In this document: positions 10,770 to 22,295 of the stretch, piece after piece | Numbering within the stretch: position 1 is the stretch's first letter | Layout of the letters: each line of letters begins with the position of its first letter | NCBI RefSeq assembly: GCF_027172205.1 | Contig: NC_070614.1 | Coordinates: 41,841,001-41,905,000, forward strand | Reading direction: 5' to 3' | Source of the DNA: Podarcis raffonei | Lineage: Eukaryota; Chordata; Lepidosauria; Squamata; Lacertidae | DNA: 64,000 nt | The notes under the pieces: generated by a model | The model's database searches: none | The model's input: the letters and a program-made list of their open reading frames with translations, nothing else | What the model was told of the DNA's origin: nothing | Translations under genes and position numbers: made by a program

Positions 10770-11825
10770 ATGGCAGATGGTAAACAGAAAGAGGACTCAC
10801 AAGAAACAACTTTGAGATCCGGTAGACAATACAAAGTCGATCTTTCTATGCAAAGAAGGGCCTCTGTATCAGGGGCCTCTGGAACTGCAGCTGTCACAAA
10901 GGCAAAAGTGAAAATAATGTCTTCAGAAGAAGCATTTGCAAAGGCATTGGGGAAAATAAATGACTCTTTGGAGGAACTAAAGAAGCAAGGCGCTGAAACA
11001 AACAAGAAAATAGAAGAAATCTCTGGGAAAATTGATTTAAATACCAAAAGTATAACTGACCTCGGGAACAAAGTGAACTCTAATGCAGAAGCAATTGGGA
11101 AATTACTGGAAGATTCATCCACAACACGAAAGATAGCTGAGGAAGCTAAGGAAATTGCAACTGCTGCTGAGGAAAAATTTCCACCGGTGCACAGGAAATT
11201 AGATGAGTATGAGCTGGCACTCTCTATGCAGGATATGCAACGCAAGGAGAAAAATCTAAGGATCAGACTTGTGCCGGAAAAGGAAGGAGATAACTTGGTG
11301 GATTACTTGACAAAAGAATTTTCTGACTTTTGGAAGCAGGAGCTGAATAAGGAAGAATTTAAGATAGAGAGTGCATTTAGACTGGGAATAAGGCAGAGGA
11401 AGAACAGACCCAGAGATTGCTTGATAACTTTAAGATCAAAGGAGGAGAGAGACAAAATACTGAACCTGCACTATCAAACAACCCTTCGAATTGAAGATTT
11501 CCACATTGAGATTTTTAAAGACATTCCTAAAAGTATTTTGGATGCAAGAGGCCCTTACAAGGACTTGGTGACACTGCTGAAAAGGAACTACATACTATTC
11601 AGGTGGGAGTTTCCCCAAGGCTTGTCTTTTAAATACAAGGGGAAGAAAAGAAGAATAAAGACAGTGAGTGATAAAGACAAGTTCTTGGGAGAACACGAAG
11701 AAGACCTACAGAAAGAGACGTTTCCAGGACAAGGACACCCTTCAAGTAAGGGACCATTAGATACGGACACGGAACCACCGACAAAAGACGAACAACAACT
11801 GGGAGCTGTAGGAGGAAGTAAATAA
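10770..11825 (+). CDS. L1 ORF1 protein (RNA-binding chaperone)
   Basis: 351 residues. The ATG at 10770 (GTTATGGCAG) is chosen over an upstream in-frame GTG at 10755. The N-terminal part is basic. About residues 50-140 have heptad-like Leu/Ile spacing (ALGKINDSLEELKKQG, KIEEISGKIDLNTKSI) and should form the trimerising coiled coil. From about 155 the sequence KNLRIRLVPEKEGDNLVDYL, FRLGIRQRKNRPRDCLITL, then IEIFKDIPKSILDARGPYK fits the RRM and C-terminal domains of L1 ORF1p. In the family it coats the L1 RNA and forms the cytoplasmic ribonucleoprotein. ORF2 starts 7 bp after its TAA. Confidence 0.92.
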   Translation: MADGKQKEDSQETTLRSGRQYKVDLSMQRRASVSGASGTAAVTKAKVKIMSSEEAFAKALGKINDSLEELKKQGAETNKKIEEISGKIDLNTKSITDLGNKVNSNAEAIGKLLEDSSTTRKIAEEAKEIATAAEEKFPPVHRKLDEYELALSMQDMQRKEKNLRIRLVPEKEGDNLVDYLTKEFSDFWKQELNKEEFKIESAFRLGIRQRKNRPRDCLITLRSKEERDKILNLHYQTTLRIEDFHIEIFKDIPKSILDARGPYKDLVTLLKRNYILFRWEFPQGLSFKYKGKKRRIKTVSDKDKFLGEHEEDLQKETFPGQGHPSSKGPLDTDTEPPTKDEQQLGAVGGSK

Positions 11826-11832
11826 CCCCATC

Positions 11833-14800
11833 ATGGCCTTGCAACTTCTAACCTGGAATTGTAACGGTTTGAATAATCCCAGAAAAAGAAAAAATATATT
11901 TCATGCTTTAAAGAAAGACCAATTGGACTTGATTTGTTTACAAGAGACTCATGTGACAAGAGCACATAGAAAATTATTAATAAATAAGAGATTGGGACAA
12001 GAATTTATATCTTCAGACAGAGTAAAAAAGAGAGGAGTGGTGATCTATGCAAAGGAAAATTTGCAACCGAAACAAATCTTCAAAGATGACCAAGGAAGAT
12101 ATTTGGCAATTGAAATTCAATCTCAAGGAGAAAAATTTTTGATAGTGGGAATATATGCACCAAATGAAGGGAAAGCAGAATTCTTTAAGAAGTTGCATGA
12201 GATTTTGATGGACCATATGGATTATAATTTAATCATGATGGGTGACATGAATGGAGTAGTTTCAACAAATATGGACAAAGCACAAAGACAGGTAATCACA
12301 AAAGACGGAAGACTACCAAAAACTTTTTTTGAAATGACTGACAATATGGACTTGATTGACATCTGGAGAACAAAACACCCATTAGAAAGAGAGGGAACCT
12401 TCTTTTCTGAAGCCAAAATGACATGGACACGGATTGACCAAATTTGGGTGACTAGCAGTATGGCGTCGAACATAAAGAAAGTGGAAATCTGCCCAAAAAC
12501 CTTCTCCGACCATAACGCAGTAAAGATGGTGATGAAGCAAACAACAACTGGCTCCTTCAGATGGAGAATGAATGACACCTTATTTAGAGACGAGGAGATT
12601 TGCAAGAAGGCCCAAAAAACTTTGAAAGATTATTTTGAAATCAACTTAAGGACTAAAGTAGAAAAAAGAATAGTATGGGACGCAAGTAAAGCCGTGATGA
12701 GAGGGTTTTTGATACAACAAAATTCATTAAAGAAAAGAAAGCAAAATGAGAGGAAAGAGAAAATCTTGGAAAAGATAAAAGAAGGGGAAAGGAAACTAAG
12801 ATTGAAGCCAAAATCGCAAGAGATTTTAAGAGAAATTAAATTGCATCAAATACAATATATGGAACTGATGAATCAAGAAATAGAATGGAAAATTAAACAA
12901 ATGAGACAAAAGACTTTTGAATCTGCAGATAAATGTGGCAAGTTATTGGCTTGGCAAATAAAGAAGAGACAAAAACTCAACACCGTAACAAACTTAGAAG
13001 TGGAAGGAAAGAACATATGTAACCCAGTGGAAATTAGGAATTGTTTTCAGAGCTACTTTAGACAACTGTATACACAAGGGCCGCAGAAAGAAATGGACAT
13101 ACAACAATTCCTCGAGAAAAATGGGCTGAAAAAGATTTCGCAGGAAAGCAAGACAATTTTGAACCAGGAGATATCAGCACAGGAAATAGAAGATGCCATT
13201 CAAAGCATGACGTTGGGCAAATCACCTGGACCTGATGGACTGACTTCCAAATACTACAAAGTTTTGAAGGAAGGGTTGATACAACCTTTGAAGGAAGTCT
13301 GCAACGAGATCATGGAGGGGAGGAAAGCACCCGATACGTGGAGGGAGGCCTACATTACACTTATACCAAAGACAGAGACTGAAAAGACCCAACTTAAGAA
13401 CTACCGACCCATCTCGCTACTAAATGTGGATTACAAAATCTTTGCTGATATTTTAGCAAAGAGATTGAAAAGAGTTTTGATGGAGGAGATTCATGGGGAC
13501 CAAGCGGGCTTTCTCCCGAAAAGGCATTTGTCGGACAACGTAAGGAACATAATAGACATTTTGGAGAAGCTGGAAGTGAATATAAATACCAAGGCTGTTT
13601 TGATATTTGTGGACGCTGAGAAAGCCTTTGACAATATATCTTGGAGTTTCATGTTGAAGAACCTCCGGGGGATGGGGGTAGGCCAAGGGTTTGAAAATGG
13701 TATAGGTGCAATATACTCTGAACAGAAAGCAAAATTAATTGTAAATAATGTGGTTACAGAAGGGTTCAAGATTGAAAAAGGGACACGTCAGGGATGTCCT
13801 ATCTCCCCACTACTTTTTATATCAGTCCTGGAGGTTTTGCTTAATATGATCAGGAGGGACCAGCTGGTTAAAGGGATTCAGGTCGGAGCTAAACAATACA
13901 AATTGAGAGCATTTGCAGATGACCTAGTACTTACATTACAAGAGCCAGAAGCTAGTACGAAAAGAGTTTTGGAAATAATTCAAGAGTTTGGTCAAATGGC
14001 AGGATTTAAATTGAATAAGTTAAAGACTAAGGTTTTGGAGAAAAATTTAACACAGGTTGAAAAAGAAAGGTTTCAGAATGAGACGGGGTTGACTGTGGTT
14101 AAAAAAGTGAAATACTTGGGTATAAATATGACAGCTAAGAATGTGAATCTATTTAAAGACAATTATGAAAAAACTTGGACAGAAGTGAAAAAAGATTTGG
14201 AGATTTGGTCAAACTTGAAGCTTTCCTTGTTAGGCCGAATTGCAGTTATAAAAATGAATGTATTGCCAAGAATGTTGTTCTTGTTCCAAGCATTACAAAT
14301 AATGGATAAAATGGACTGTTTCAAGAAGTGGCAGAAAGACATATCTAAATTTGTCTGGCAGGGCAAGAAGCCCAGAATTAAATTTAAGATATTAACGGAT
14401 TCAAAGGAAAGAGGGGGGTTTGCCCTGCCAGACTTTAAACTGTACTATGAAGCGGCAGCTTTCTGCTGGCTAAAAGATTGGCTGCTTCTTGAAAACACAG
14501 ACATTTTGGACTTGGAAGGTTTTAACAATATTTTTGGGTGGCATGCATATTTGTGGTATGACAAGGTTAAAGCACATAAAAGTTTTAAAAACCATATTGT
14601 TAGAAAAGCACTATTAAATGTCTGGGTCAGATATAAAGATTTGCTGGAAAACAAAACCCCAAGGTGGCTGTCGCCAATGGAAGCGAAGGCAGTTAAAAAG
14701 TTAAATATGGAGTCGAAGTGGCCAAGATATTGGGAAATTTTGGAAAAGGAAGGGGACAAACTGAGATTGCAGAGTTTTGAGAAATTAAAAGGGAAGGTGA

Positions 14801-15570
14801 GAGATTGGTTGCACTATCACCAAATAAATGAAGTGTTTAAATTGGACAGTAAAATTGGTTTCCAGGTGGAAAAATCAAAATTGGAGATTGAATTGTTAGA
14901 ATCCAGTACTAAGAATTTGTCAAAAATGTACAATTTGCTGCTGAAATGGAATACACAAGATGAAACGGTTAAATCAACTATGATTAAATGGGCTCAGGAC
15001 ATTGGTCATAATATTTTGTTTGCTGACTGGGAAAAGTTGTGGACCACCGGGATGAAATTTACGGCATGTAATGCCTTAAGAGAAAATATTATGAAAATGA
15101 TTTATAGGTGGTACATAACCCCAGTCAAGCTTGCAAAGATTTACCATTTGCCTGATAATAAATGTTGGAAATGTAAAGAAAAGGAAGGTACTTTTTTTCA
15201 CCTTTGGTGGACGTGCCCGAAGATTAAGGCATTCTGGGAAATGATCTATAATGAACTTAAAAAGGTATTTAAATATACCTTCACTAAGAAACCAGAGGCT
15301 TTTCTCTTGGGCATTGTCGGCCAAGGGGTGTTAAAGACGGATTTAACTTTCTTTATGTATGCTACAACAGCAGCTAGAATACTTATCGCAAAGTACTGGA
15401 AGACACAGGATCTACCCACACTGGAAGAATGGCAGATGAAGGTGATGGACTACATGGGCTTGGCAGAAATGACGAGCAGAATCCGAAATCAGGGAAGAGA
15501 AGCAGCGGAAGAAGAATGGAAAAAGTTTAAGGACTATTTAAAGAAATACTACAAAACTAATGAAAGTTAG
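11833..15570 (+). CDS. L1 ORF2 protein (endonuclease and reverse transcriptase)
   Basis: 1245 residues, a typical L1 ORF2p length. The N-terminal APE-type endonuclease has TWNCNGL (about 7-13), CLQETH with Glu38, GDMNG with Asp138, and SDHNAV with His227. The reverse transcriptase runs from SPGPDGLTSKYYK through NYRPISLLNVDYKIFA, VDAEKAFD, GTRQGCPISPLLF and the catalytic FADDLVL (694-700). The C-terminal segment has a cysteine motif KCWKCKEKEGTFFHLWWTC from residue 1110. All catalytic residues I can check are present and the frame is unbroken. It makes the nick and primes cDNA synthesis at the target. Confidence 0.95.
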   Translation: MALQLLTWNCNGLNNPRKRKNIFHALKKDQLDLICLQETHVTRAHRKLLINKRLGQEFISSDRVKKRGVVIYAKENLQPKQIFKDDQGRYLAIEIQSQGEKFLIVGIYAPNEGKAEFFKKLHEILMDHMDYNLIMMGDMNGVVSTNMDKAQRQVITKDGRLPKTFFEMTDNMDLIDIWRTKHPLEREGTFFSEAKMTWTRIDQIWVTSSMASNIKKVEICPKTFSDHNAVKMVMKQTTTGSFRWRMNDTLFRDEEICKKAQKTLKDYFEINLRTKVEKRIVWDASKAVMRGFLIQQNSLKKRKQNERKEKILEKIKEGERKLRLKPKSQEILREIKLHQIQYMELMNQEIEWKIKQMRQKTFESADKCGKLLAWQIKKRQKLNTVTNLEVEGKNICNPVEIRNCFQSYFRQLYTQGPQKEMDIQQFLEKNGLKKISQESKTILNQEISAQEIEDAIQSMTLGKSPGPDGLTSKYYKVLKEGLIQPLKEVCNEIMEGRKAPDTWREAYITLIPKTETEKTQLKNYRPISLLNVDYKIFADILAKRLKRVLMEEIHGDQAGFLPKRHLSDNVRNIIDILEKLEVNINTKAVLIFVDAEKAFDNISWSFMLKNLRGMGVGQGFENGIGAIYSEQKAKLIVNNVVTEGFKIEKGTRQGCPISPLLFISVLEVLLNMIRRDQLVKGIQVGAKQYKLRAFADDLVLTLQEPEASTKRVLEIIQEFGQMAGFKLNKLKTKVLEKNLTQVEKERFQNETGLTVVKKVKYLGINMTAKNVNLFKDNYEKTWTEVKKDLEIWSNLKLSLLGRIAVIKMNVLPRMLFLFQALQIMDKMDCFKKWQKDISKFVWQGKKPRIKFKILTDSKERGGFALPDFKLYYEAAAFCWLKDWLLLENTDILDLEGFNNIFGWHAYLWYDKVKAHKSFKNHIVRKALLNVWVRYKDLLENKTPRWLSPMEAKAVKKLNMESKWPRYWEILEKEGDKLRLQSFEKLKGKVRDWLHYHQINEVFKLDSKIGFQVEKSKLEIELLESSTKNLSKMYNLLLKWNTQDETVKSTMIKWAQDIGHNILFADWEKLWTTGMKFTACNALRENIMKMIYRWYITPVKLAKIYHLPDNKCWKCKEKEGTFFHLWWTCPKIKAFWEMIYNELKKVFKYTFTKKPEAFLLGIVGQGVLKTDLTFFMYATTAARILIAKYWKTQDLPTLEEWQMKVMDYMGLAEMTSRIRNQGREAAEEEWKKFKDYLKKYYKTNES

Positions 15571-15894
15571 AATGATGTTGGACTGGAAAGTAAACGGTTA
15601 CTATTAGCAATGGTTAAGACAAGGAGAATAAGGAAGATTAGCTTAAATTTAAAGTAAAATAAGGGAAGATTTGCTGAGCAATTGATTAGAATTTGGAATA
15701 CAGAAAAGGGAGGCATGAGGAAGTCGAGGAAGAAAGGTTTAAGAAATTAGGATATGAAATGGTACTTGTTTTTTGTTTCGTTTTTGTTTTTGTGTGGTTA
15801 TGTATTTGTTGTTTTTATGTTATGTTTGTGTGATTATAAAAACTGTTTAATAAAAAATATTTTTTTTTAAAAAAAAGAAACTATAGTTTAGTTA

Positions 15895-18322
15895 AAAGGC
15901 AGATTGAAGAAATGAATAAAACTAAGTTTCAGAGACTAATAAGCACCTCAAAAATCACAGAAAAAATAGCCTCTGCAAAGACAATGAATGACATCATTAT
16001 TCTTCATGTCACAACAGCAGAAATAAACAGGAGTGAGTTCCCCAAATTAGCATAATGAGATTCAAGACATTACTTCCCAAAGCGCCCAACTCTTAACCTT
16101 AGTCAGAGTGTGGTGGTCTCCTGAGGTAGCTAATTCAGGTTGTCATGAAATAATAGCAATTTATTGATTTTATTGCCAATGTATTTTTATTGCCAGAAAG
16201 AAGGAACAGTGTTTGACTCCCAGGGCAGAATAAGTACAACCAACTGAAAAAAAGGTAGTCCCTACTCGCAGGCTGAAGATTGTAATGCTACAAAAGGACA
16301 AAGGGGTGAGTGAAGAAGAAAAAGACAGACCTCTGTGCCCATCCTTAAAGTCAAACAGACGATCTAAGAAATTCATAAAATTTATTCAAGTCAGACCCTG
16401 CTTTCTCTTTGAGACATCCCAATGATGACTTGGCATCTACTTTCTAGATTTCTAGATAAAAAATGTGTAAACACCTTTGAAATGGGCACCTTTCATGACT
16501 GTAAAATTATCCTAAATCTAGGAATGTAGCTTTTCCCAATGAAGCTTCATTTCCCTGTACATAGAGCTTTACTTCCTACTTTCTGCTGTTCATACCTTCT
16601 CAAAATGTACATTTGTATATAAGCATACTGGGCTTCCTTGTACAGGGGTGGTGGTACTTACATGACTTAATCTTCCTCCAAAAATTAAACAATTCCTGCA
16701 CATAGCAATATTTAAATTCTGGAGAAAGCATTGTAACCTGAATTTCAGCATGGCTGTTACATACAGTCATCCCATCAGCCTTCTGTACTCTGAATTGATG
16801 CAGCCAGTCCACATCTCAGCCACCACATCTATTGTCAGAGAGCTTGTGCTCAAAGATGATTGGCTGCCAGTGAAATGCAGGAAGAGAATATGGCTGCCAT
16901 GATTAATATTTAGGAGAAGGAGTCACACAGAGGTTAAATATTTATTCACAAAAATGAATATATGCATAGAGAAATAAAATTCCAGGGGGGGGGATAGAAG
17001 GAGAAAAGTGTTGTTAAACATGGAAAAGGTTTATTCTATCAAAGACGGGGGGAAATTGAAATCAAGCATGGAAGAAAAGAAATGACAGACAAAGTTTAGC
17101 TATTCAAAAGCTGGCTGATTTAAAACTCGCCTGCAGTGTGCCTTCTAGGCCACCTTTCCCACTCCTGAACAAAACAATGAACAAAGCTTCGTAGATGAGC
17201 ATGTTGAGGTCTTTTTCTTACCTAGTGTAATAGAAATTGGTCTCCCAAAGGGTGGATCAAAATATCTTCTTTCGCTCTTATGCGCCTCTGAGCATCCTTC
17301 AGGAAGAGACACCTTATATAGAGAGAATTCTGCTATGGTGGATGATGTTACGTGGAAAATTGTTACTGGATGTCCTGGGACAAAGGCTGGAAGCCTATTT
17401 TTCCCCCAGTGGGAGATTGAAATGAAGCATCATTAGTAGAAAAACATGTAGGTCTAATTTAATTGATCTTGAATGTTCTGGTAGGACGCATTCTGTACCC
17501 AACAGGTGTATGGTACAGCTGATGTCTATATTCTCACATGAATATTTTTACTCACTCCAGACAGGCATATTACATCATGCAATGCATGGGAAAGTGTTCA
17601 TCCACCCATATTGATCAGGGCTAATCCTGATTCTTTGCAGTGGATACAGTGCTTATAGCATGAATGTTCCCCCTTGTTATTAAAGACTCACTGGAAGACC
17701 CAAGAGGCAGATATCTTCTACGTAGGGGTGCGCATGGATGCTTTGTTGTCGCTTGAGGCTAAGGTGGCATCAGTGGCACAGAGGACCTTCCATCGACTTC
17801 AGCTGATGGCCTAGCTCTATGACTATCTGGACACAGACAGCCTAACTACTATTGTCTATGCTCTGGGAACCTCTAGGTTAGATTACTGTAAGGTGTTCTA
17901 CTAGAGCTCTGAAGACAATTGAGGAACTTCAGTTAGTGCAGAACTCGGTGGCCAGGGCAAGATTCTTCGGTCATATTACAACAAGCCCAACTGCACTGAT
18001 TTCCAGGCCCAACTCATGGGATGGGGGATTATTGATTGTTCATTTATTTTTGGTTCTTATTTTCAGTATCTGTTTTGTGTTTTTTATACTGTATTCCTAT
18101 GAATTATTATTGTATTAAGATATTATTTCTAGGGGTAAAAGCTGTATCCACCACCCAAATCATAAGTTGTACTCCAAGGCTTTCCATTTAAAACAGTTGA
18201 CGCACATGATTAACTCATCTTCAACTCTGTGGGCCAAAATGGAACTGGAACCCTCACAAATCTCTCCTAATGCTTTATCCTTCCTGAAAACTTCACGTAC
18301 TTGCATTAGCAAAACAAGGTTG
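15895..18322. repeat. Segmental duplication block C, copy 1
   Basis: Colinear with 36200-40615 apart from the Ngaro-like insertion there, roughly 93-95 percent identical. Non-coding apart from an old L2-like LINE fragment at its right part. It ends at about 18322, where a MITE missing its first bases marks the join to block D. Confidence 0.88.
17700..18010 (+). mobile_element. L2-like LINE fragment in C1
   Basis: Broken translation contains LEAKVASVAQRTFHRLQL, TIVYALGTSRLDYCKVFY and AELGGQGKILRS, following the conserved C-terminal reverse transcriptase region of L2/CR1-type LINEs (HALVTSRLDYCN...LQLVQNAAARL). Several frame breaks are visible. Twins at 40015-40290 and, inverted, 42640-42870. 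Confidence 0.65.
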
Positions 18323-18326
18323 CAAT

Positions 18327-18547
18327 GTACCTCGGGTTACAGACGCCTCAGGTTACAGGCTCCACTAACCCAGAAATAGTACCTCGGGTTAAGAACTTTG
18401 CTTCAGGATGAGAACAGAAATCGTGTGGTGGCGGTGCAGCGGCAGCGGAAAGCCCCATTAGCTAAAGTGGTCCCTCATGTTAAGAACAGTTTCAGGTTAA
18501 GAACGGACCTCTGGAACGAATTAAGTTCTTAACCCGAGGTACCACTG
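18327..18547. mobile_element. Tigger-like MITE, left end missing
   Basis: Right end AACCCGAGGTACCACTG followed by TA. The left end starts at GTACCTCGGGTTACAG and lacks the outer CAGTG of the complete relatives at 30431-30662 and 41653-41878. The C1-D1 junction therefore lies in its left terminal repeat. Confidence 0.8.
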
Positions 18548-19685
18548 TATATCCTTTCGAATTCTCACGTGCAAATGTGGTGGTGGATGTTGTCTAGTCA
18601 TGATCACATATCCGTGTGAATATTGACACTTGCCAGTCGGTACTTGATAAACGACAATGTGGTGAATGTCGTGCAACAACAGTCTACGGAGGACAGTATC
18701 CACACAATGCATTTTATAGAGCATGACCACTCCATTTGTGCACACCCTTCACAAGTGGGTAGAATATTGGCTATTATTATGCTTTTGACAACGGGACAAA
18801 TTTCAAGTGCAGGCGGTGAAATAATTAACATCATCCACCTTACGGATGTTGGCTACTGTATTAACTACCCACCATGCCTCTGGCATTATGCTACATAAGA
18901 CAAGAAGCTTAGACCTTTGTTGAGGGTCAGAGAGATGAGGCCAAGAGATAGGATATTTGTATAAACCGTGTAAGTTTCTCGCTGAAGCGAGATCTGAGCA
19001 AGGGACTGAATGAATGAATCTGAGCTCCACCTATGAGCCTAAACCATAGAGAGGGGAGACAGATATAGCAGATTTGATGTAGGATGACGAAAAGGAGGGT
19101 CTCTTGGTTCTATCCTCCTCTGGCCAGAGACAGAGAAAATGTACATTTACCTACATTTACAAGGGACAGATATGCAAATTCCTGTGCTTAGTATTTCATT
19201 TGCATTTTAGAAAAAAAAATGTATCTGTTGGAGATTTTGTGGGGGTGAATTAATGCCTTTGGGGGCGGGTGTTTTCTGAAGTTGCCATATTCAGGATTGG
19301 GTGCTCCCACCTCAGTGTCCATGGAAGTTAAATCTTTGGGGGCTGGTGATTGTGGGGGGGAAGGCATATTCACTCTAACGTGTAGGCATGCAAACTTTTA
19401 TTAAATTTAAATTTTCCTTCAATCATCAATTTTTTCACATAGCCTTTTCAATAAACGGAACTTTGAAACATACAGTTTACTAATTTCCCCTTGCCTAGTA
19501 GCATTTAATGAGACTTAAATCGGAGTCATTTTTGAATGTTGCAATTCGGACACACAACAGCTCCCTCATCTAGTGGTTTAATGCTGTATTTTCACCCCTC
19601 TTTAAAAAAAAGTATTCCCCTTATAATAAGTCTGCTCACCTTTCCCGGTTGGCAGCTTTAACAAAGCTTCAACAATGGTCTAATC

Positions 19686-19821
19686 CAGGCATCCCCAAAC
19701 TCGGCCCTCCAGAGGTTTTGGGACTACAACTCCCATCATCCCTAGCTAACAGGACTAGTGGTCTGGGATGATGGGAATTGTAGTCCCTGAAGACCTGGAG
19801 GGCTGAGTTTGTGGGTGCCTT
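19686..19821. mobile_element. hAT-like MITE, 136 bp
   Basis: Inverted-repeat element with ends CAGGCATCCCCAAACTC and GAGTTTGTGGGTGCCT and an inner match GGGACTACAACTCCCATCAT. It is flanked by 8-bp duplications GTCTAATC and GTCTAAGC, close to the nTCTAGAn preference of hAT transposases. Same family at 32115-32250 and 44396-44531. Confidence 0.8.
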
Positions 19822-19829
19822 GTCTAAGC

Positions 19830-20432
19830 TTTCCTTTCTGGCCATTAATAGAGCCAGGAAGAAAGCAATCACCTGCCTTCCCCTTCGACAAGGAAGCCTT
19901 GTCTCGCAGTGACGGGGTACACCTTCATGATGTCGGCAATGATAGCCTGTTGAATGACACTTCAGAGTGCACCAGGGACTGGTTGCAGGTGTGAGGGTGT
20001 TGGCAGCAAGCCCTTTGGGCTCGAGTGGCGGTTAGCCTTTGTTTGTATGGAGGGGAGGTTGTAGCCTCCGCCTGTCCCTCCTCAGTAGGGGTATCCTGTT
20101 AAAGGGATCCGGGGTTGTGAATTCTGTCCAAAGCTGGAATGTGGGCTAGGGCCATGTCACAACCCCTACGGGGACCCCTCGGGGTGTCCCTAATTGATGT
20201 CATAGGGCACCCCCTAATGGTGGTTTACCCTTTGATGGACTCCCAGCAGACAGGCAGGAGTCAAGATATAGCCTGGCTTAACCAAATGCCTAAGCCAAAC
20301 CATTCACATCTTTAACCAATAAAGTTGTGGCTTATTGGAACCCATAAACCAAAACACTCATGTCCGTGTGTTTATTGGCAATTAGGTGGACAATAATGGG
20401 GGCCTTGGCACGCAACAACATGTTTTACATTC
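19830..20432 (+). mobile_element. Ngaro-like retroelement, 3' end fossil (D1)
   Basis: A short frame ending SDGVHLHDVGND...WLQV matches the C-terminus of the SGNH hydrolase at 38050-38139 (DGVHLSDAGND...WLRA). It is followed by a related 3' untranslated end with AATAAAGTTGTGGC and GGCACGCAAC. Broken; only the 3' end survives. It predates the D duplication. Confidence 0.65.
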
Positions 20433-20453
20433 TACTTATGCTTCCCAAGCATG

Positions 20454-20510
20454 AAGCCTATTTTTCTAGAAAAAGAGGTGCCAGAACTCATCATGAACCC
20501 CTCTTCTACT
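20454..20510. mobile_element. hAT-like MITE, truncated
   Basis: Starts after CAAGCATG as in the complete copy at 32958-33091 and breaks off near 20510, where sequence of LTR family 1 begins. The breakpoint marks the D1-A3 join. Confidence 0.6.
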
Positions 20511-20594
20511 TCATTCTGGCTCCCTCCGTACTGGCATTCCTTCATCTACAGAGTCAGACTCTTCCCAGGTGTTCTATCCAGCCACATCCCTGAC
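20511..20594 (-). mobile_element. LTR family 1 remnant
   Basis: Matches the last ~80 bp of the element at 34052-34555 (CATTCCTTCATCT through CCCTGACA). A fossil fragment at a duplication edge. Confidence 0.65.
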
Positions 20595-21120
20595 ATTATA
20601 ATGGTGAGTGAGAAAAGCACAGAACTGGCAGTGCTGCGAGAAAGACAAATAGAAGTGGACCAGAAAGTCACAGACAGTTTCATGGATTTTTTATGTTCAT
20701 ATTTTATTGATATAATTTCAGTTTTAAAAGAAATAGAGTGATACAGAGAAAAAAAGGGGGAAAGAACAAAGCTGTATATCAGAAATGAATATACCATGTC
20801 TGCTTATCTGGAAGAGTTAGAAAAGAGGCTGGGTTTAAACAGGCAACCAGGGATACCACAAATAACTGCTTGATCCCACAGCAGCAAGAATCATGAGAAA
20901 AGGAATGAGATCATACTTTTATATGATGAAAAATGAGGTAGGAGATGAACAGTGGGACAAAGTGGAGGCCCAAAGTGATCAGAGTGGCCTTTTCACCCTC
21001 AAGAAGGAAGAAATCCTGGTGGCAATACAATGGTGACTTCTGAGCAGGTAAAATAGATATTTGCTTATGTAAAAGAACTTCTCCAACTCCTTCTTCTTGC
21101 AATCCTCTTGCCTTTGCCCA
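20595..21120. repeat. Segmental duplication block A, copy 3 (gene lost)
   Basis: Matches the 3' flank of the pseudoenzyme genes (compare 8070-8590 and 34560-35095) and includes a good AATAAA on the minus strand near 20702. It stops at TTTGCCCAG and joins block B2 directly, so the coding exon expected here has been deleted. Confidence 0.85.
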
Positions 21121-21764
21121 GAGGGGCACTTCTCAACATCCCTTATGAAACTCCAACATGTACAGATTTACAAAAAGAAATCTTAGGCGGGGAAAACCAC
21201 AGCCTAAGATGTAAAAGCAAAATTCAAGACATTCCCACAGACTGGCACAGGGGCAAAATGGAATAGGAGAATGTAACAACTGGTTGCCTAGATCAATGAA
21301 CGAGAGCACTCCACAATGCAACAGTTTATTGCAGGTTGAGTTCCAGAAGACACAGGATGGCTCCAGCAAAGGCTGTGTTCCTAATCTAGGACCAGCAACT
21401 GGTAGGGTCTAGAAACCCCGGGAAATATCATGATTTCACTTGAGCTGGGCCCACCATCTTGGCCAAGTCCCCTTTGAAACATTCATGTTAACTAGTTTTT
21501 ACATAGCTTTTGTATGTTGTGGCTTATTTTCCTCAGTGTGTGAGTTTACAGGACTTTCTGACTTTGCTAAAATAACTATTTTCCCTGCATAAACATGACA
21601 GTGTGTTTTATTCTTGTTAGTTCAGAGGGAAGTCACAATGGTACAAATACAGTACAACCGTATAAGTAAGGAAAGTAGATAGAGAGATATAGACATATGT
21701 ATACAGTATGTATTGTAAAGAATGACAAAAGGTGTAATTGATTATATTATGGCAAAATTATATA

Positions 21765-22077
21765 TATATGGATAATACAGACATCCTAGACTTAAAATTG
21801 GGCAGGAAGGCATGTCTTTAGTATGGGAAGGTGTAAATTTATAAAAGTTTTATGAACCATTTTCTTAGGAAGAAACTGTATAGAGCTTGGGAGAAATGTA
21901 AAAATCTGCTGGAAAGGAAAAATACTTTATGCCAATCTCTTATAAAGGCTATTAAAGTTAAGAGAGTTAATATGGATCGACAGAGGGCAATTTACAGGGA
22001 ATTGCTGTTCCTAAATAGTTTGGGAATGAGAATTTTAGATTTCAAGTTGTATTGGCTACTCTACTAAAACCCCCAAA
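21765..22077 (+). mobile_element. L1 ORF2 fragment in B2
   Basis: Same remnant as at 3770-4085 (FLRKKLYRAWEKCKNLLE). Part of the duplicated block, hence not an independent insertion. Confidence 0.7.
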
Positions 22078-22295
22078 TTTCATCACCTACAGAAGTCCCA
22101 GGTCCTTCTCCCTACTTGTCAAGGATATGACTGAATTGAATGCCTGGGAAGACTCTGACTCTCTGACTCTGGAGATAAGGGACTGCAGCCACAGACAGAG
22201 CATAGAATCATAGAATCATAGAATCATAGAATCATAGAGTTGGAAGAGACCACAAGGGCCATTGAGTCCAACCCCCTGCCAAGCAGGAAACACCA

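Larger units (their letters stand above)
9793..15876 (+). mobile_element. Full-length L1 LINE with intact ORFs
   Basis: A 6.1 kb element with a 5' UTR (9793-10769), ORF1, ORF2, a 3' UTR with AATAAA (about 15849) and an A-rich tail. It is flanked by a perfect 18-bp target-site duplication GAAACTATAGTTTAGTTA at 9775-9792 and 15877-15894. The nick site reads AGTTTC/ATGG on the bottom strand, close to the L1 endonuclease preference TTTT/AA. Both frames are open without a break. It separates block A2 from C1, a junction that is uninterrupted in A4-C2. All this points to a recent insertion that may still be competent. Confidence 0.95.
18323..20594. repeat. Segmental duplication block D, copy 1
   Basis: Matches 30431-32960. 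It contains a Tigger-like MITE, a hAT-like MITE, an Ngaro-like 3' end and a second hAT-like MITE cut by the join to LTR and A3 sequence. D2 additionally carries a solo LTR and a Bov-B scrap. No host gene recognised. Confidence 0.88.
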
